Source: Candidatus Parcubacteria bacterium (GTDB taxonomy: Bacteria; Patescibacteria; Paceibacteria; UBA9973; UBA918). From it: 64,000 nt of DNA. The notes below the pieces were generated by a model. That model ran no database searches, was not told where the DNA came from, and saw only the letters and a list, made by a program, of their open reading frames with translations. Position numbers and translations under genes: made by a program. Shown here one piece after another: positions 7,708 through 16,444 of this stretch (within the stretch, counting starts at the first letter, position 1; each line of letters opens with the position of its first letter). The stretch covers positions 109,531 to 173,530 of the forward strand of contig JAKFXN010000003.1 in NCBI GenBank assembly GCA_021731405.1, read 5' to 3'.

Positions 7708-9717
7708 ATGTCAGAGATTAAAACCTTCCCATTTAGTCAACCAGGAGTTGAACAAATAAGAAACTACAAGTACGGCACTGATTGGCCAGTCGTCTATTTG
7801 ATTGAAAATGGGAAGGAGCTTTACGTAGGTGAAACAATTAGAGCTTACGGTCGTACAAGACAGCATTTAGATAATGAAAAGCGAAGACAGCTTAATACGA
7901 TTCATGTAATTTCTGACGATGAATTTAATAAGTCTGCCACTCTCGATACCGAGTCTTCATTGATTGAGTATTTGGTAGCTGATGGGGTATATACTCTTCA
8001 AAATGGAAATGGAGGTTTACAAAACCATGATTATTTTGATCGCGAGCGTTATCAAGGAAAATTTGAATTATTGTGGAAGAAGCTGCAGGACTTAAAGATT
8101 GCAAAGAATGATTTGTTACAAATCCGTAACAGTGATCTTTTTAAATATTCACCTTATAAAACTCTCACAGACGATCAGTATTTAATTGCTACCCAACTCG
8201 TAGAGCATTTTAAAGAGAATAAAAAACAAACATACGTTATTCATGGAGGTCCTGGAACCGGAAAGACAATACTTGCTACTTTCCTTATTAAAAAGCTAGT
8301 TGATGAAGGTAAAAAAGACATTGCCCTAGTCATTGCAATGGTTTCTCTACGAAAGACACTAAAGAAAGTCTTTCGAGGTATTCCTGGACTCAGTCCAAAT
8401 ATGGTTATTGGACCTAATGAAGCGGTTGATCAAAAATATGACATTTTAATAGTGGATGAAACTCACCGACTGCACCAAAGAAGAAATATTCCTAATTACG
8501 GAACCTTTGATGTTACTAATAAAAAATTAGGTTTAGGAAACGAGGGAACAGAGCTGGACTGGATTCTCTCCTCAGCAAATCAGGTAGTACTTTTTTATGA
8601 TCAGCGCCAATCGGTCCGACCTTCTGATATTTCCGCTAAAAAGGTTTTGGAAACAAACCCGATTAGTTTTGAATTAAAAACACAAATGCGTGTTAAAGGG
8701 GGAGAAAATTATCTTCATTTTATAGATAACCTCTTAGAAAATAGCGCCGACACGAAAGCAAATTTTACTGACTACGAATTTAAGGTCTATGATGATTTGG
8801 GGCAAATGGTAAGTGCTATCAAAGAGCAGGAGAAAGCCCATACACTCTCACGTATGGTAGCTGGCTATGCTTGGAAGTGGCTATCAAAAAAGAATCCTAC
8901 CGTACCAGATATTGTTATTGGGGATACAAAGTTGTTTTGGAATAGTAGAATTCATGACTGGGTGAATTCACCAAATGCCATTAACGAAGTTGGTTGTATA
9001 CATACTATTCAAGGGTACGATCTAAATTACACTGGTGTAATTATCGGTCCGGAAATGTCCTACGATCCAATCAAAAAAGTGATTGTGGTTGATAAATCAA
9101 AGTACCTTGATTCAAATGGACATAAAGGGGTCACAGATCCAGAAGAACTCAGGCGTTATGTTATTAATATTTATAAAACATTACTGACTCGCGGCATTCT
9201 TGGAACGTACGTTTACATAGTGGACGAAAACTTAAGAAAATATTTTAAGGAGGTGTTATCTGGAGAAAGTTTAGTAACTCAAGAAGAGGTGTCAGAAGAA
9301 GAGGTTACGCCGTCTCCTTATCAGGGAGAAGTGGTAAAGGTTCCACTGTATGACTCAATAGGTTGTGGGGAGCTGATGCTCGCTGATTCAGTTAGTGATG
9401 AAACTGTCGATGTGCCAGCTTGGCTTATAAAACCCGGTGCAAAGTATTTTGCGCTTCACACTCGAGGGGACTCAATGAATCAACTCGCTATTAATGATGG
9501 GGACATTATCTTGTGTCAGAAGAACCTGAATGCAACTAGTGGTAATGCGGTCGTGCTAATAGGGGACGACGCAACCCTTAAACAGATTAAGGTAGAAAAA
9601 GATGGTTTGGTACTTATACCAAAGTCGACCAATCCGGAGCATAAGATAAGAAAAGTGACTATTGACGACGACTTCAAGATTCTAGGAGTGTTTGTCTGTA
9701 AGATTGATAGAAACTAG
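7708..9717 (+). CDS. GIY-YIG / DUF2075 P-loop ATPase / S24 (LexA-like) fusion protein
   Basis: A 669-residue three-part protein. Residues about 26-95 form a GIY-YIG nuclease-like domain (VVYLIENGKELYVGET with R50 and H53 downstream). Residues about 150-515 form a DUF2075 superfamily-1-like ATPase with Walker A GGPGTGKT (180-187) and Walker B ILIVDETH (246-253). Residues about 540-669 form an S24 peptidase-like domain with a possible scissile Cys553-Gly554 (VPLYDSIGCGE), nucleophile Ser589 in GDSMN and general base Lys625 in ATLKQIK, the arrangement of UmuD/LexA. It may self-cleave when triggered by RecA filaments. It is coupled to the MazG gene. Function in DNA-damage or phage response is inferred. 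Confidence 0.85.
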   Translation: MSEIKTFPFSQPGVEQIRNYKYGTDWPVVYLIENGKELYVGETIRAYGRTRQHLDNEKRRQLNTIHVISDDEFNKSATLDTESSLIEYLVADGVYTLQNGNGGLQNHDYFDRERYQGKFELLWKKLQDLKIAKNDLLQIRNSDLFKYSPYKTLTDDQYLIATQLVEHFKENKKQTYVIHGGPGTGKTILATFLIKKLVDEGKKDIALVIAMVSLRKTLKKVFRGIPGLSPNMVIGPNEAVDQKYDILIVDETHRLHQRRNIPNYGTFDVTNKKLGLGNEGTELDWILSSANQVVLFYDQRQSVRPSDISAKKVLETNPISFELKTQMRVKGGENYLHFIDNLLENSADTKANFTDYEFKVYDDLGQMVSAIKEQEKAHTLSRMVAGYAWKWLSKKNPTVPDIVIGDTKLFWNSRIHDWVNSPNAINEVGCIHTIQGYDLNYTGVIIGPEMSYDPIKKVIVVDKSKYLDSNGHKGVTDPEELRRYVINIYKTLLTRGILGTYVYIVDENLRKYFKEVLSGESLVTQEEVSEEEVTPSPYQGEVVKVPLYDSIGCGELMLADSVSDETVDVPAWLIKPGAKYFALHTRGDSMNQLAINDGDIILCQKNLNATSGNAVVLIGDDATLKQIKVEKDGLVLIPKSTNPEHKIRKVTIDDDFKILGVFVCKIDRN

Positions 9718-9824
9718 ATGTACGTGGAGTATTAAAATGAGTTACGGTTGTCTATATCCCATGCAGGCCTATTTTTGTAGGTCAGCTATTGATCTATTCT
9801 GTCTGATCTGGTTAAGTTGTTTGA

Positions 9825-10289
9825 ATGGCATCGGCTCACTCTTATAAAATAACCCTTTCCAACAACAAGACTGAAAAGCAAGCGATTGACTACTTATTGT
9901 CAATCGATAAACGGTTTTTGCTTCCAACAAAAGAGGGTAGGAAGCAACTTCTAAACGTTCTCGGTTTAGATAAGAAATACGCGCGCACCTTTGATTTATT
10001 TGTTTTGTCCGGTCACACCAGTGATGAGCAAGAAATTACATTCAAAGATGTTAAAAAAGTTATTTTGATTGAGCTTAAGACAACTCAAAAGTACCTACCA
10101 AATAATCCAAAAGGATTTTTCTTCGGAGCGACGCAAAATGAATTTGATCTAGCAGAGCAACTTGGAGAGCAGTATAAATTTTGTTTCGTCAGTCTTCATC
10201 CAGAATCGCTAGGCTATTCCCTTGTGTCGGCAATTGAATTGGAAGACAAAGTTATAAATAAGCGAGTACAGTATCAAATAAATCTATAA
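9825..10289 (+). CDS. Putative PD-(D/E)XK restriction-like nuclease
   Basis: A 154-residue protein with a likely PD-(D/E)XK core: Asp57 (RTFDLFVL), then Glu83-x-Lys85 (LIELKTTQ), then the helix TQNEFDLAEQLGEQYKFCFVSLHP. That pattern resembles the DUF3883/NO VEIN C-terminal nuclease-like family. It lies directly upstream of a C5 DNA methyltransferase and may be the restriction subunit. The gene is AT-rich like the rest of the island. Family assignment rests on motif spacing only. Confidence 0.65.
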   Translation: MASAHSYKITLSNNKTEKQAIDYLLSIDKRFLLPTKEGRKQLLNVLGLDKKYARTFDLFVLSGHTSDEQEITFKDVKKVILIELKTTQKYLPNNPKGFFFGATQNEFDLAEQLGEQYKFCFVSLHPESLGYSLVSAIELEDKVINKRVQYQINL

Positions 10290-10376
10290 AGTATTTTGGT
10301 GCAATTATAGTAGTAAAACTTAAATATCCCAGGAGTGACTATATCGTGAATTGATAAACCCTGGCATAATAAGAAG

Positions 10377-11627
10377 ATGTTAAAGTCAACAAATAAAAAA
10401 CCTAGGGTTTTAGATTTATTTGCTGGAGCAGGAGGTCTCTCTGAGGGCTTTGTCAGAGCTGGCTGTAATATTGTAGGTCATATCGAAATGGATAAAAATG
10501 CTTGTGAGACTCTTATCACAAGAATGGTTTACCACGCACTCCTCAAAAAGGGAAAAATTGATGAATATAAAAAATATGTGCTAGGAGAAGTTACCAGAGA
10601 GGAGTTGATTGAAAAATATAAACTACAAAAAGAGCGGGACTCAGTAATATGTGCATCTATAGGAGTAGATAACTACAGAAATTTAATAGCTACAATCAAA
10701 GAGAAACTGGGGGGTAAAAAACTGGACTTAATCATCGGAGGTCCACCTTGTCAGGCTTATTCACATATTGGTCGAGCACGTGATAAAAATAAAATGGCTT
10801 CTGACGAGCGTAATTTTTTGTATAAATTTTATGTTGAGTTTTTAAAAGAATTACTGCCAAAAATCTTTGTTTTTGAAAATGTCCCAGGGTTAAAAACTGC
10901 TGCAGGCGGCAAGCATCTTGCGGATATGAGGGCGCTAATGTTGGAGGCTGGATACGAGACGGAATTGAGCGTCCTTAATACTGTAGATTTTGGTGTCCCG
11001 CAAAATAGAAAGAGAGTCATCTTGATTGGTTGGAGCAAAGAATCAAAAATGAAGGAGTACCCAGATTTTGATAAACTTAAGCTGGTTCGTTCGTATGTTG
11101 TCTCGGATGTTTTTTCTAACTTACCTAAATTGAAGGCAGATGATGGATCTTTGCATGTAAGAGATTTTCAGCAAGGTAGTAGTGTCCCAAGCCAGTTGAT
11201 GATTAGTGACTTTGATATTTTGATGTCGCACATGACTCGGCCGAACAACGATCAAGATTTAGAGATATACAGACATGTGGCTCTGGCTAAAAGGAAAGGT
11301 GTTGAGCTTAAGTATAATGAGCTACCCAAGGAGCTTAAAACTCATAAAAATGAGCACGGTTTTCTAGATAGGTTTAAAGTTGTCGATCCAGCTGCAAAAG
11401 GGTCACATACAATAGTCGCTCATATTGGAAAAGACGGTCACCATTACATTCATCCTGATGTTAAGCAAAATAGGTCTATTTCAGTGAGAGAGGCTGCCCG
11501 CTTGCAAACATTCCCGGATAGTTATAAGTTTGAGGGAGCTCGAACTGCTCAGTTTAAACAAATTGGGAACGCTGTTCCGCCTTTATTTTCAACAATGATT
11601 GCAAAAGAGCTAATCAAACATCTTTAA
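10377..11627 (+). CDS. DNA (cytosine-5) methyltransferase
   Basis: A 416-residue C5 methyltransferase. Motif I is LDLFAGAGGLSEGF (about 12-25), motif IV carries the catalytic Cys125 (GGPPCQAYS), motif VI is ENV (167-169), motif VIII is QNRKRV (about 209-214), and motif X is QIGNAVPP near residue 400. A target-recognition region lies at about 240-370. CATAAT ends 6 nt before the ATG, suggesting a leaderless mRNA. It heads a tight run with the ATPase gene 5 nt downstream, so it likely protects the host in a restriction-like system. Confidence 0.93.
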   Translation: MLKSTNKKPRVLDLFAGAGGLSEGFVRAGCNIVGHIEMDKNACETLITRMVYHALLKKGKIDEYKKYVLGEVTREELIEKYKLQKERDSVICASIGVDNYRNLIATIKEKLGGKKLDLIIGGPPCQAYSHIGRARDKNKMASDERNFLYKFYVEFLKELLPKIFVFENVPGLKTAAGGKHLADMRALMLEAGYETELSVLNTVDFGVPQNRKRVILIGWSKESKMKEYPDFDKLKLVRSYVVSDVFSNLPKLKADDGSLHVRDFQQGSSVPSQLMISDFDILMSHMTRPNNDQDLEIYRHVALAKRKGVELKYNELPKELKTHKNEHGFLDRFKVVDPAAKGSHTIVAHIGKDGHHYIHPDVKQNRSISVREAARLQTFPDSYKFEGARTAQFKQIGNAVPPLFSTMIAKELIKHL

Positions 11628-11632
11628 AATAT

Positions 11633-13807
11633 ATGAAGAAAGTATTTAAGCCACGAGCCAGACTACTATTACAGTTAGGAAATCAGCTTATAAAAAATGA
11701 AAATATAGCTCTAGTTGAATTAATTAAAAACTCTCATGATGCGGATGCAAAAGAGTGCAAAATTGAGTTAATCAACATTGATTCTAAAGAGAATGGAGAA
11801 ATCATCATTAAAGATGACGGCGTTGGTATGTCTCTACAGGTGATTGAACAGATATGGTTAGAGCCAGGAGCGGACTTTAAAGACCTTGTACTCAAAGGCA
11901 AACAATTGCCACTGAACTTGATTTATGCAGCTAAGCGTACTCCAATTGGCGAGAAAGGGATTGGTAGGTTTGGTGTACATAAATTAGGTGATGAAGTGGA
12001 GCTGGTTACTAAAGACGCAGATTCTGAGAAGGAAATAGTAGTAAAAATTAACTGGCTGGATTTTCATGATGTCATCTATTTAGAGGATGCAACTTTTGAT
12101 GTCGCAGAGAGGAAGCCTGTGATTTTTACAGGCAAGCAGACTGGTACTGTAATGACTATACGAAAACTACGTACCTCATGGGATAAAACTATGTTTAAGG
12201 AACTGATCAGAACTGTTCTGTCGCTCAATACACCTTTTGCAGAAAAGACTAAAGATAGTTTTTCAGCTACTCTGAATCTTAGTTTAAAGAATAAAGATCA
12301 ACAGTTAGAGTGGCAAGAAACAATGCTGACAGTCGAACAGGTAAAAAATTTATCTTTATGGAAAGTAAGATGCACTATCGAAGGTAATAAAATAAAGAAA
12401 TTTCACTATGAATTTTTACCATATGCTGGAATGGACAAGCTTTCTAAGAAAGTGGTTACTGAGAAAAATGCTATTTTCACCAAGTATTATAATCAACTAA
12501 GAGACAGCAATAATTTACCATTTGATTTGTCATCACATGAGATTGGTCCGATTGAAGTTGAGCTTTTTCTCTTTTATCTTGGCTCGAAGGTTCTAAAACT
12601 AAGCACATCAGATCCTAGGTTGCTTAATGATTTTATGAAAGAGAACGGTGGGGTTAGGGTTTATAGGGGAGGAATGCGCGTTTATGACTACGGGGAACCA
12701 GAAGATGACTGGCTAAACTTAGATCAGAAGAGAATAAGTAATGTGGGAGGGAGCATAGGAAATAAGCTTATTCTAGGTTCCATTTCACTAGAAAGACGCA
12801 AAAGTCTTGGGCTAATTGAAAAAACAAACAGAGAGGGTTTTGTGGAGAACGATTCATATAAAGCATTCAAGCAGTCGCTTTTGCAAGTCATTGCCATTGT
12901 CAATCATTTGAGAAATATAGATAAGTTACAAATTAAAGAAATATATGAAGGATCAGCACAGACTGAGCCAGTTTTGCATGATGTAGATTTATTGAAGGAC
13001 ATAACAACTGAGAAGATCGCAGATTTTTCTGAAGGATTAACTGAAGAAAAGAAAAATGAGGTCAATAAATTTAGAGATGAAATTATTGAAGGCTTAGAAG
13101 TCATCAAAGAACAATATATTAAAAGCCACGATATTCTTATTAAAAGTGCTGGTGCTGGTTTAAGTCTTGGGGTGGTAATTCATGAAATTGAAAAAAGAAT
13201 TAAAGAACTCAGAAGAGTGATAGATGTTGTTGATTTTAATGTAAAGAAGGTAAAAGAAATAGTTTTATCAATTTCTAAATTAGTTGGTAATTATTCTGTG
13301 TTACTAAGTAATACCACTAAAGAAAAAGTACAACTTTCTAAAGTGGTTGAAGATTCAATATATAACTGCTCATTTAGGTTTGAGGCTCATAAAGTTTCTG
13401 TATCCCAGCTATATAAAAAGCATAAGTTAGTCAAAATAAATTGTGCCACAAATATTATTGTTGGAGCTCTTCTCAATATTTTTGATAACTCGCTCTATTG
13501 GTTAAATGCTTATGATATTAAAGATAAAAAAATATTGATTGACTTTAATGACTACAAAGATGAGATTGGAGTCTTGGTGGCAGATAACGGTAAGGGGTTT
13601 TTATTATCGGCAGAGGATGCAATTAAACCCTTTATTTCAATGAAAAATGGAGGTACAGGCTTAGGGTTACACATTGCCGATGAAATGATGAAGATCCATA
13701 AAGGGCGCCTTGTAATAAGGAATTTTAAAGAATTTAAATCTTTACCTAAGGAGTTTGAGCAAGGTGCCATCGTAGAGTTAATCTTTAAGAAGAATGAAAC
13801 TAAATGA
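11633..13807 (+). CDS. MORC/Hsp90-like plus histidine-kinase-like double GHKL ATPase protein
   Basis: A 724-residue protein with two GHKL ATP-binding modules. The N-terminal one has ALVELIKNSHDAD (E29, N33, D36), DDGVGM (61-66) and GEKGIGRFG (107-114), as in MORC/Hsp90-like ATPases, followed by an S5-like transducer region with VRVYRGGMRVYDYGEPEDDWLNLD (341-364). A helical region carries VVIHEIEKRIKEL with candidate phospho-acceptor His517. The C-terminal module has NIFDNS (615-620), ADNGKGF (650-656) and GGTGLGLHIADEM (673-685), as in histidine kinases. It overlaps the next gene by 14 nt. MORC-like ATPases are known components of restriction-modification-type systems; phosphorelay chemistry is inference. 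Confidence 0.82.
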   Translation: MKKVFKPRARLLLQLGNQLIKNENIALVELIKNSHDADAKECKIELINIDSKENGEIIIKDDGVGMSLQVIEQIWLEPGADFKDLVLKGKQLPLNLIYAAKRTPIGEKGIGRFGVHKLGDEVELVTKDADSEKEIVVKINWLDFHDVIYLEDATFDVAERKPVIFTGKQTGTVMTIRKLRTSWDKTMFKELIRTVLSLNTPFAEKTKDSFSATLNLSLKNKDQQLEWQETMLTVEQVKNLSLWKVRCTIEGNKIKKFHYEFLPYAGMDKLSKKVVTEKNAIFTKYYNQLRDSNNLPFDLSSHEIGPIEVELFLFYLGSKVLKLSTSDPRLLNDFMKENGGVRVYRGGMRVYDYGEPEDDWLNLDQKRISNVGGSIGNKLILGSISLERRKSLGLIEKTNREGFVENDSYKAFKQSLLQVIAIVNHLRNIDKLQIKEIYEGSAQTEPVLHDVDLLKDITTEKIADFSEGLTEEKKNEVNKFRDEIIEGLEVIKEQYIKSHDILIKSAGAGLSLGVVIHEIEKRIKELRRVIDVVDFNVKKVKEIVLSISKLVGNYSVLLSNTTKEKVQLSKVVEDSIYNCSFRFEAHKVSVSQLYKKHKLVKINCATNIIVGALLNIFDNSLYWLNAYDIKDKKILIDFNDYKDEIGVLVADNGKGFLLSAEDAIKPFISMKNGGTGLGLHIADEMMKIHKGRLVIRNFKEFKSLPKEFEQGAIVELIFKKNETK

Positions 13808-15026
13808 TTATAGCGATTTTACTAAAGTTGTAATCATTGATGATGACTACAATGAAGGTAATGAAGTTCGGAAAGCACTACTCGGTGCGGGTATTTCATC
13901 GGCTTTTTTTCATATATCGTCTAGTCAACCTGAACCTAAAGGTCCTTATAAAAATGTACGCTTAGTATTCTTAGATTTAGACCTAGACCACCTAGGCGTG
14001 CAAGAGAACCCAACTCAAGGTGCCTCAATAACATTGGCTACCCTTTCGAGGGTCGTAGATAAGAGTAGTCATTATGTTTTAGTATTATGGTCTGCAAAAA
14101 CCACGAGGCCAATAGCTCGTGAGTTTAAGCGTCAACTGAAGAGAACAAAAACAGTGGCAAATCCTATAAAAATTATAAGTTTAGGAAAAAATACTTGTAA
14201 AAATACCTCAGGAAGTTATAACTTATCAAAAATTAAGAAAGGAATTAATTCTGGTTTAGAAAGCCTTCCCGCCTTCTCAGTCTTTTCAGAAGGAGAGAGG
14301 ATTTTCGGCAATGCAATCGCTAAAACAATGGTCTCAATTTCGAAGCGACGTAGTGATCAAACTTTGTCAAAAGTTATTAATTCTTTAGCTAAAGCCAGTG
14401 CGCCACGTCCACGTGAACTAGTTGCAAATAGTGCTCTACTCAATTTCAATGGACTCATTGAAGACTCTATAGCTAGAGAAGTCTTAGCTCATGATTTTGG
14501 AGATTTACATTCTAAATTAAATGAGGAAGAGCTAAATCCCCGTCAGTGTGCAGAATTAAATTATCATTTAATTTTTTCGCCCGATAAGGTTTCTGATAGT
14601 GGTCAAATTATTTTTTTAAGAAAAAACAAAAAATTTATTAAAGACGTTTTTGGTGACGAAATGAATTGTGAAGCATATAAATCAATGAGATGTTTTGTGG
14701 TAGAAGTAACACCGATTTGTGGAAGCGCTCAATCTAACGGTCTTCGCTATGTCATTCAAGGGGTGATTCATCCTCAGTTCAGAAAAGTAAGAACTAGTAA
14801 GGATGAAATTCGTGCAACAAATGTGTCAGGCTATACGTTTAAAGACAGCTTTATATATAGCGGAAAAATTTGTCGAATGTCTTTTAATTTAAGATCTTAT
14901 AGTACTGACATAAAGGATGTGGATTCTGGCGTAGTTAGTGAAAAACTTCGAGCACATATTGTGATGGACATTCAACATAAAATCGCCTCTTATATTTCTC
15001 GTCCTGGACACTCATTGCTTTACTAG
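13794..15026 (+). CDS. Receiver-like protein with large C-terminal domain, partner of the ATPase
   Basis: A 410-residue protein. Residues about 10-150 resemble a response-regulator receiver: acidic D16-D17-D18 after strand 1 (VVIIDDD), phospho-acceptor candidate D61 (LVFLDLD), Ser100 in VLVLWSAK and Lys132 after IISLG. The remaining roughly 260 residues match no domain I recognise and may be the effector or DNA-binding part. The 14-nt overlap with the upstream kinase-like ATPase gene implies translational coupling and a functional pair. Codon usage is AT-rich, as across the island. Confidence 0.7.
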   Translation: MKLNDYSDFTKVVIIDDDYNEGNEVRKALLGAGISSAFFHISSSQPEPKGPYKNVRLVFLDLDLDHLGVQENPTQGASITLATLSRVVDKSSHYVLVLWSAKTTRPIAREFKRQLKRTKTVANPIKIISLGKNTCKNTSGSYNLSKIKKGINSGLESLPAFSVFSEGERIFGNAIAKTMVSISKRRSDQTLSKVINSLAKASAPRPRELVANSALLNFNGLIEDSIAREVLAHDFGDLHSKLNEEELNPRQCAELNYHLIFSPDKVSDSGQIIFLRKNKKFIKDVFGDEMNCEAYKSMRCFVVEVTPICGSAQSNGLRYVIQGVIHPQFRKVRTSKDEIRATNVSGYTFKDSFIYSGKICRMSFNLRSYSTDIKDVDSGVVSEKLRAHIVMDIQHKIASYISRPGHSLLY

Positions 15027-15144
15027 CCATACACCACCTAGCAATATAGACGACATAGAGTGTTTGCTAAAGTCTTTAGAATTAGTCGCGCTGAATTGAA
15101 ATACGTTAACTAAGGTTAAGTATCACTTATAAGACAGTTTTGTT

Positions 15145-15300
15145 TGGAAGTGGCGGAATTGGTCACGAATCACTAAGTATATTTATTCACTTCGTTCCAA
15201 ATCTACTAAGTGTTCTCGACCCCAGCTCGCTCGCCTCCGGCATCGCTGCGCTCCTCAATTCCCGACGAAAGCAAAGCAGTTTGCTTTCTCCGCTCCACCA
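15145..15300 (-). repeat. tRNA-3'-end palindromic element E1 (downstream of tmRNA)
   Basis: Read in tmRNA orientation, the element follows the tmRNA terminator. An inverted copy of the tmRNA 3' end comes first (15254-15264 plus 15293-15300), split by a 9-bp hairpin at 15267-15288. Next is the shared core containing GCAGCGATGCCG and the CACTTAGTA... hairpin with loop GAACGAAGTGAA. A direct copy of the tmRNA 3' end (15145-15161) closes it. Open frames through it are spurious. Confidence 0.8.
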
Positions 15301-15335
15301 TATTAAAAAAATCCCCATGAGGGGAATTTTTAATA
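15301..15335 (-). terminator. tmRNA terminator
   Basis: On the minus strand an AAAATTCCCC/GGGGATTTT hairpin with loop TCAT is followed by a T-run directly after the CCA end of tmRNA. Confidence 0.85.
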
Positions 15336-15733
15336 TGGTGGAGATGGCGGGAATTGAGCCCGCGTCCGAATCAGGTACCACATGGTGCTTCTACAGTGTG
15401 TAGTTACTCCTTTGATTTAAAGCTTATGTCTTAAGAAGAAACAAAACAACATAAACTCGAGTTGTTACAAGCTTAAACATATGCGACAACGGCGCTTATG
15501 CCCAGAGCCTCGTGGCTATTCTACAACCGTGCCGTATGAGGCGTTTAACACGATCGCATCGATCCGGGTCTAGGCGAATGGTTACGCTAGAGCGGGAGCG
15601 AATCCAAACGCGTTAGCGTATGGACTTGGTATTGCTTTGTTTGCAAATACAGATGGAACCTCTTTACGAATTGATTTCCAGTTTTCGACACTGCACACAA
15701 TGGGTAGGCTAACCGTCGATGCCTAGCATCCCC
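15336..15733 (-). ncRNA. ssrA: Transfer-messenger RNA (tmRNA)
   Basis: A 398-nt tmRNA. The 5' end GGGGATG pairs with CATCTCC at the 3' end to form the acceptor stem, the T-arm is GGACGCGGGTTCAATTCCCG-like, and CCA is encoded. The tag reading frame is read from GCA at 15644 to TAA at 15582 and would encode 20 residues, beginning ANKAIPS and ending APALA, longer than the usual 10-15. It tags peptides from stalled ribosomes for proteolysis. smpB lies just upstream on the same strand. Confidence 0.95.
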
Positions 15734-15820
15734 AGAAAGCACCGAAGTGTTTTCTCAGTTGAGTGAATACTCAACTATATGGAGAAAGGGAAGTAACTAA
15801 GTACTTCTATGCTTTCTGGG
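15731..15820 (-). other. Long imperfect hairpin at the tmRNA 5' boundary
   Basis: CCCAGAAAGCA (15731-15741) pairs perfectly with TGCTTTCTGGG (15810-15820). Inner segments GAAGT/ACTTC, TTTCTC/GAGAAA and AGTTGAGT/ACTCAACT extend the same stem to a GAAT loop. The outermost three pairs include the first three G residues of mature tmRNA, so the fold could affect 5' processing or separate smpB from ssrA. Confidence 0.6.
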
Positions 15821-15871
15821 AATATCGTGTACGGGTGATGACGAATCAAGGTCCAGATTCTTTCGTGGTTG

Positions 15872-16318
15872 TTATTGACTCTTCAAGATGCGGTCAATTT
15901 CGCGTTTATTGTCTCGGTCTTTAAGCGTTTGGCGCTTATCAGCTTGTTTTTTACCGCGAGCAAGCGCGATACCGAGCTTGATAGTACGTTTATTATTATA
16001 CCACTTTAAAGCCACTATTGTCAACCCTTGCTTCTCGCTTCCAGTCTCCAGCTCATCGAGCTGTTTTCGGCTTAAAAGCAGCTTTCTGGCTCGTTCTGGG
16101 TCGTAGCTTTTTGGGGTATTGGCAACTTGGAAAGCGGTTACTGAAGCATTCACTAAAAAGGCTTCTCCACCACGAATAATGACATAAGCGCCATTTAAGC
16201 TGGCTTTTCCAGCCCGAATGGCCTTTACTTCGTAGCCATGCAAAACAACCCCCGCTTCGTATTGTTCGAGGAATTCGTAGTCAAAGTACGCTTTTTTGTT
16301 TTGGATGTAATCAGCCAT
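15872..16318 (-). CDS. smpB: SsrA-binding protein SmpB
   Basis: A 148-residue SmpB, the RNA-binding partner of tmRNA in trans-translation. Conserved blocks are NKKAYFDYEFLEQYEAGVVLHGYEVKAIRAGKASLNGAYV (oligonucleotide-binding fold), LLLSRKQLDEL, and the basic C-terminal tail KKQADKRQTLKDRDNKREIDRILK that enters the decoding site. It sits 138 nt upstream of ssrA on the same strand, a classical arrangement. The full family length is present. Confidence 0.95.
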   Translation of the reverse strand: MADYIQNKKAYFDYEFLEQYEAGVVLHGYEVKAIRAGKASLNGAYVIIRGGEAFLVNASVTAFQVANTPKSYDPERARKLLLSRKQLDELETGSEKQGLTIVALKWYNNKRTIKLGIALARGKKQADKRQTLKDRDNKREIDRILKSQ

Positions 16319-16444
16319 ATAAAGTATGACGTTCTAACTATAGATGGTATTACAACTTAGAGCAATTGGGCTTTTTTGGACAGTCTGTGGGCGTAGGGCG
16401 GTTTGCTCGTAAAGTGTGTTTTTTTCTGTATAATGCACCGTACT

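Noticed and set aside
15140..15403. 87-residue open frame ending in the tmRNA
   Set aside because: It overlaps the tmRNA 3' end and element E1 and has no initiation signal.
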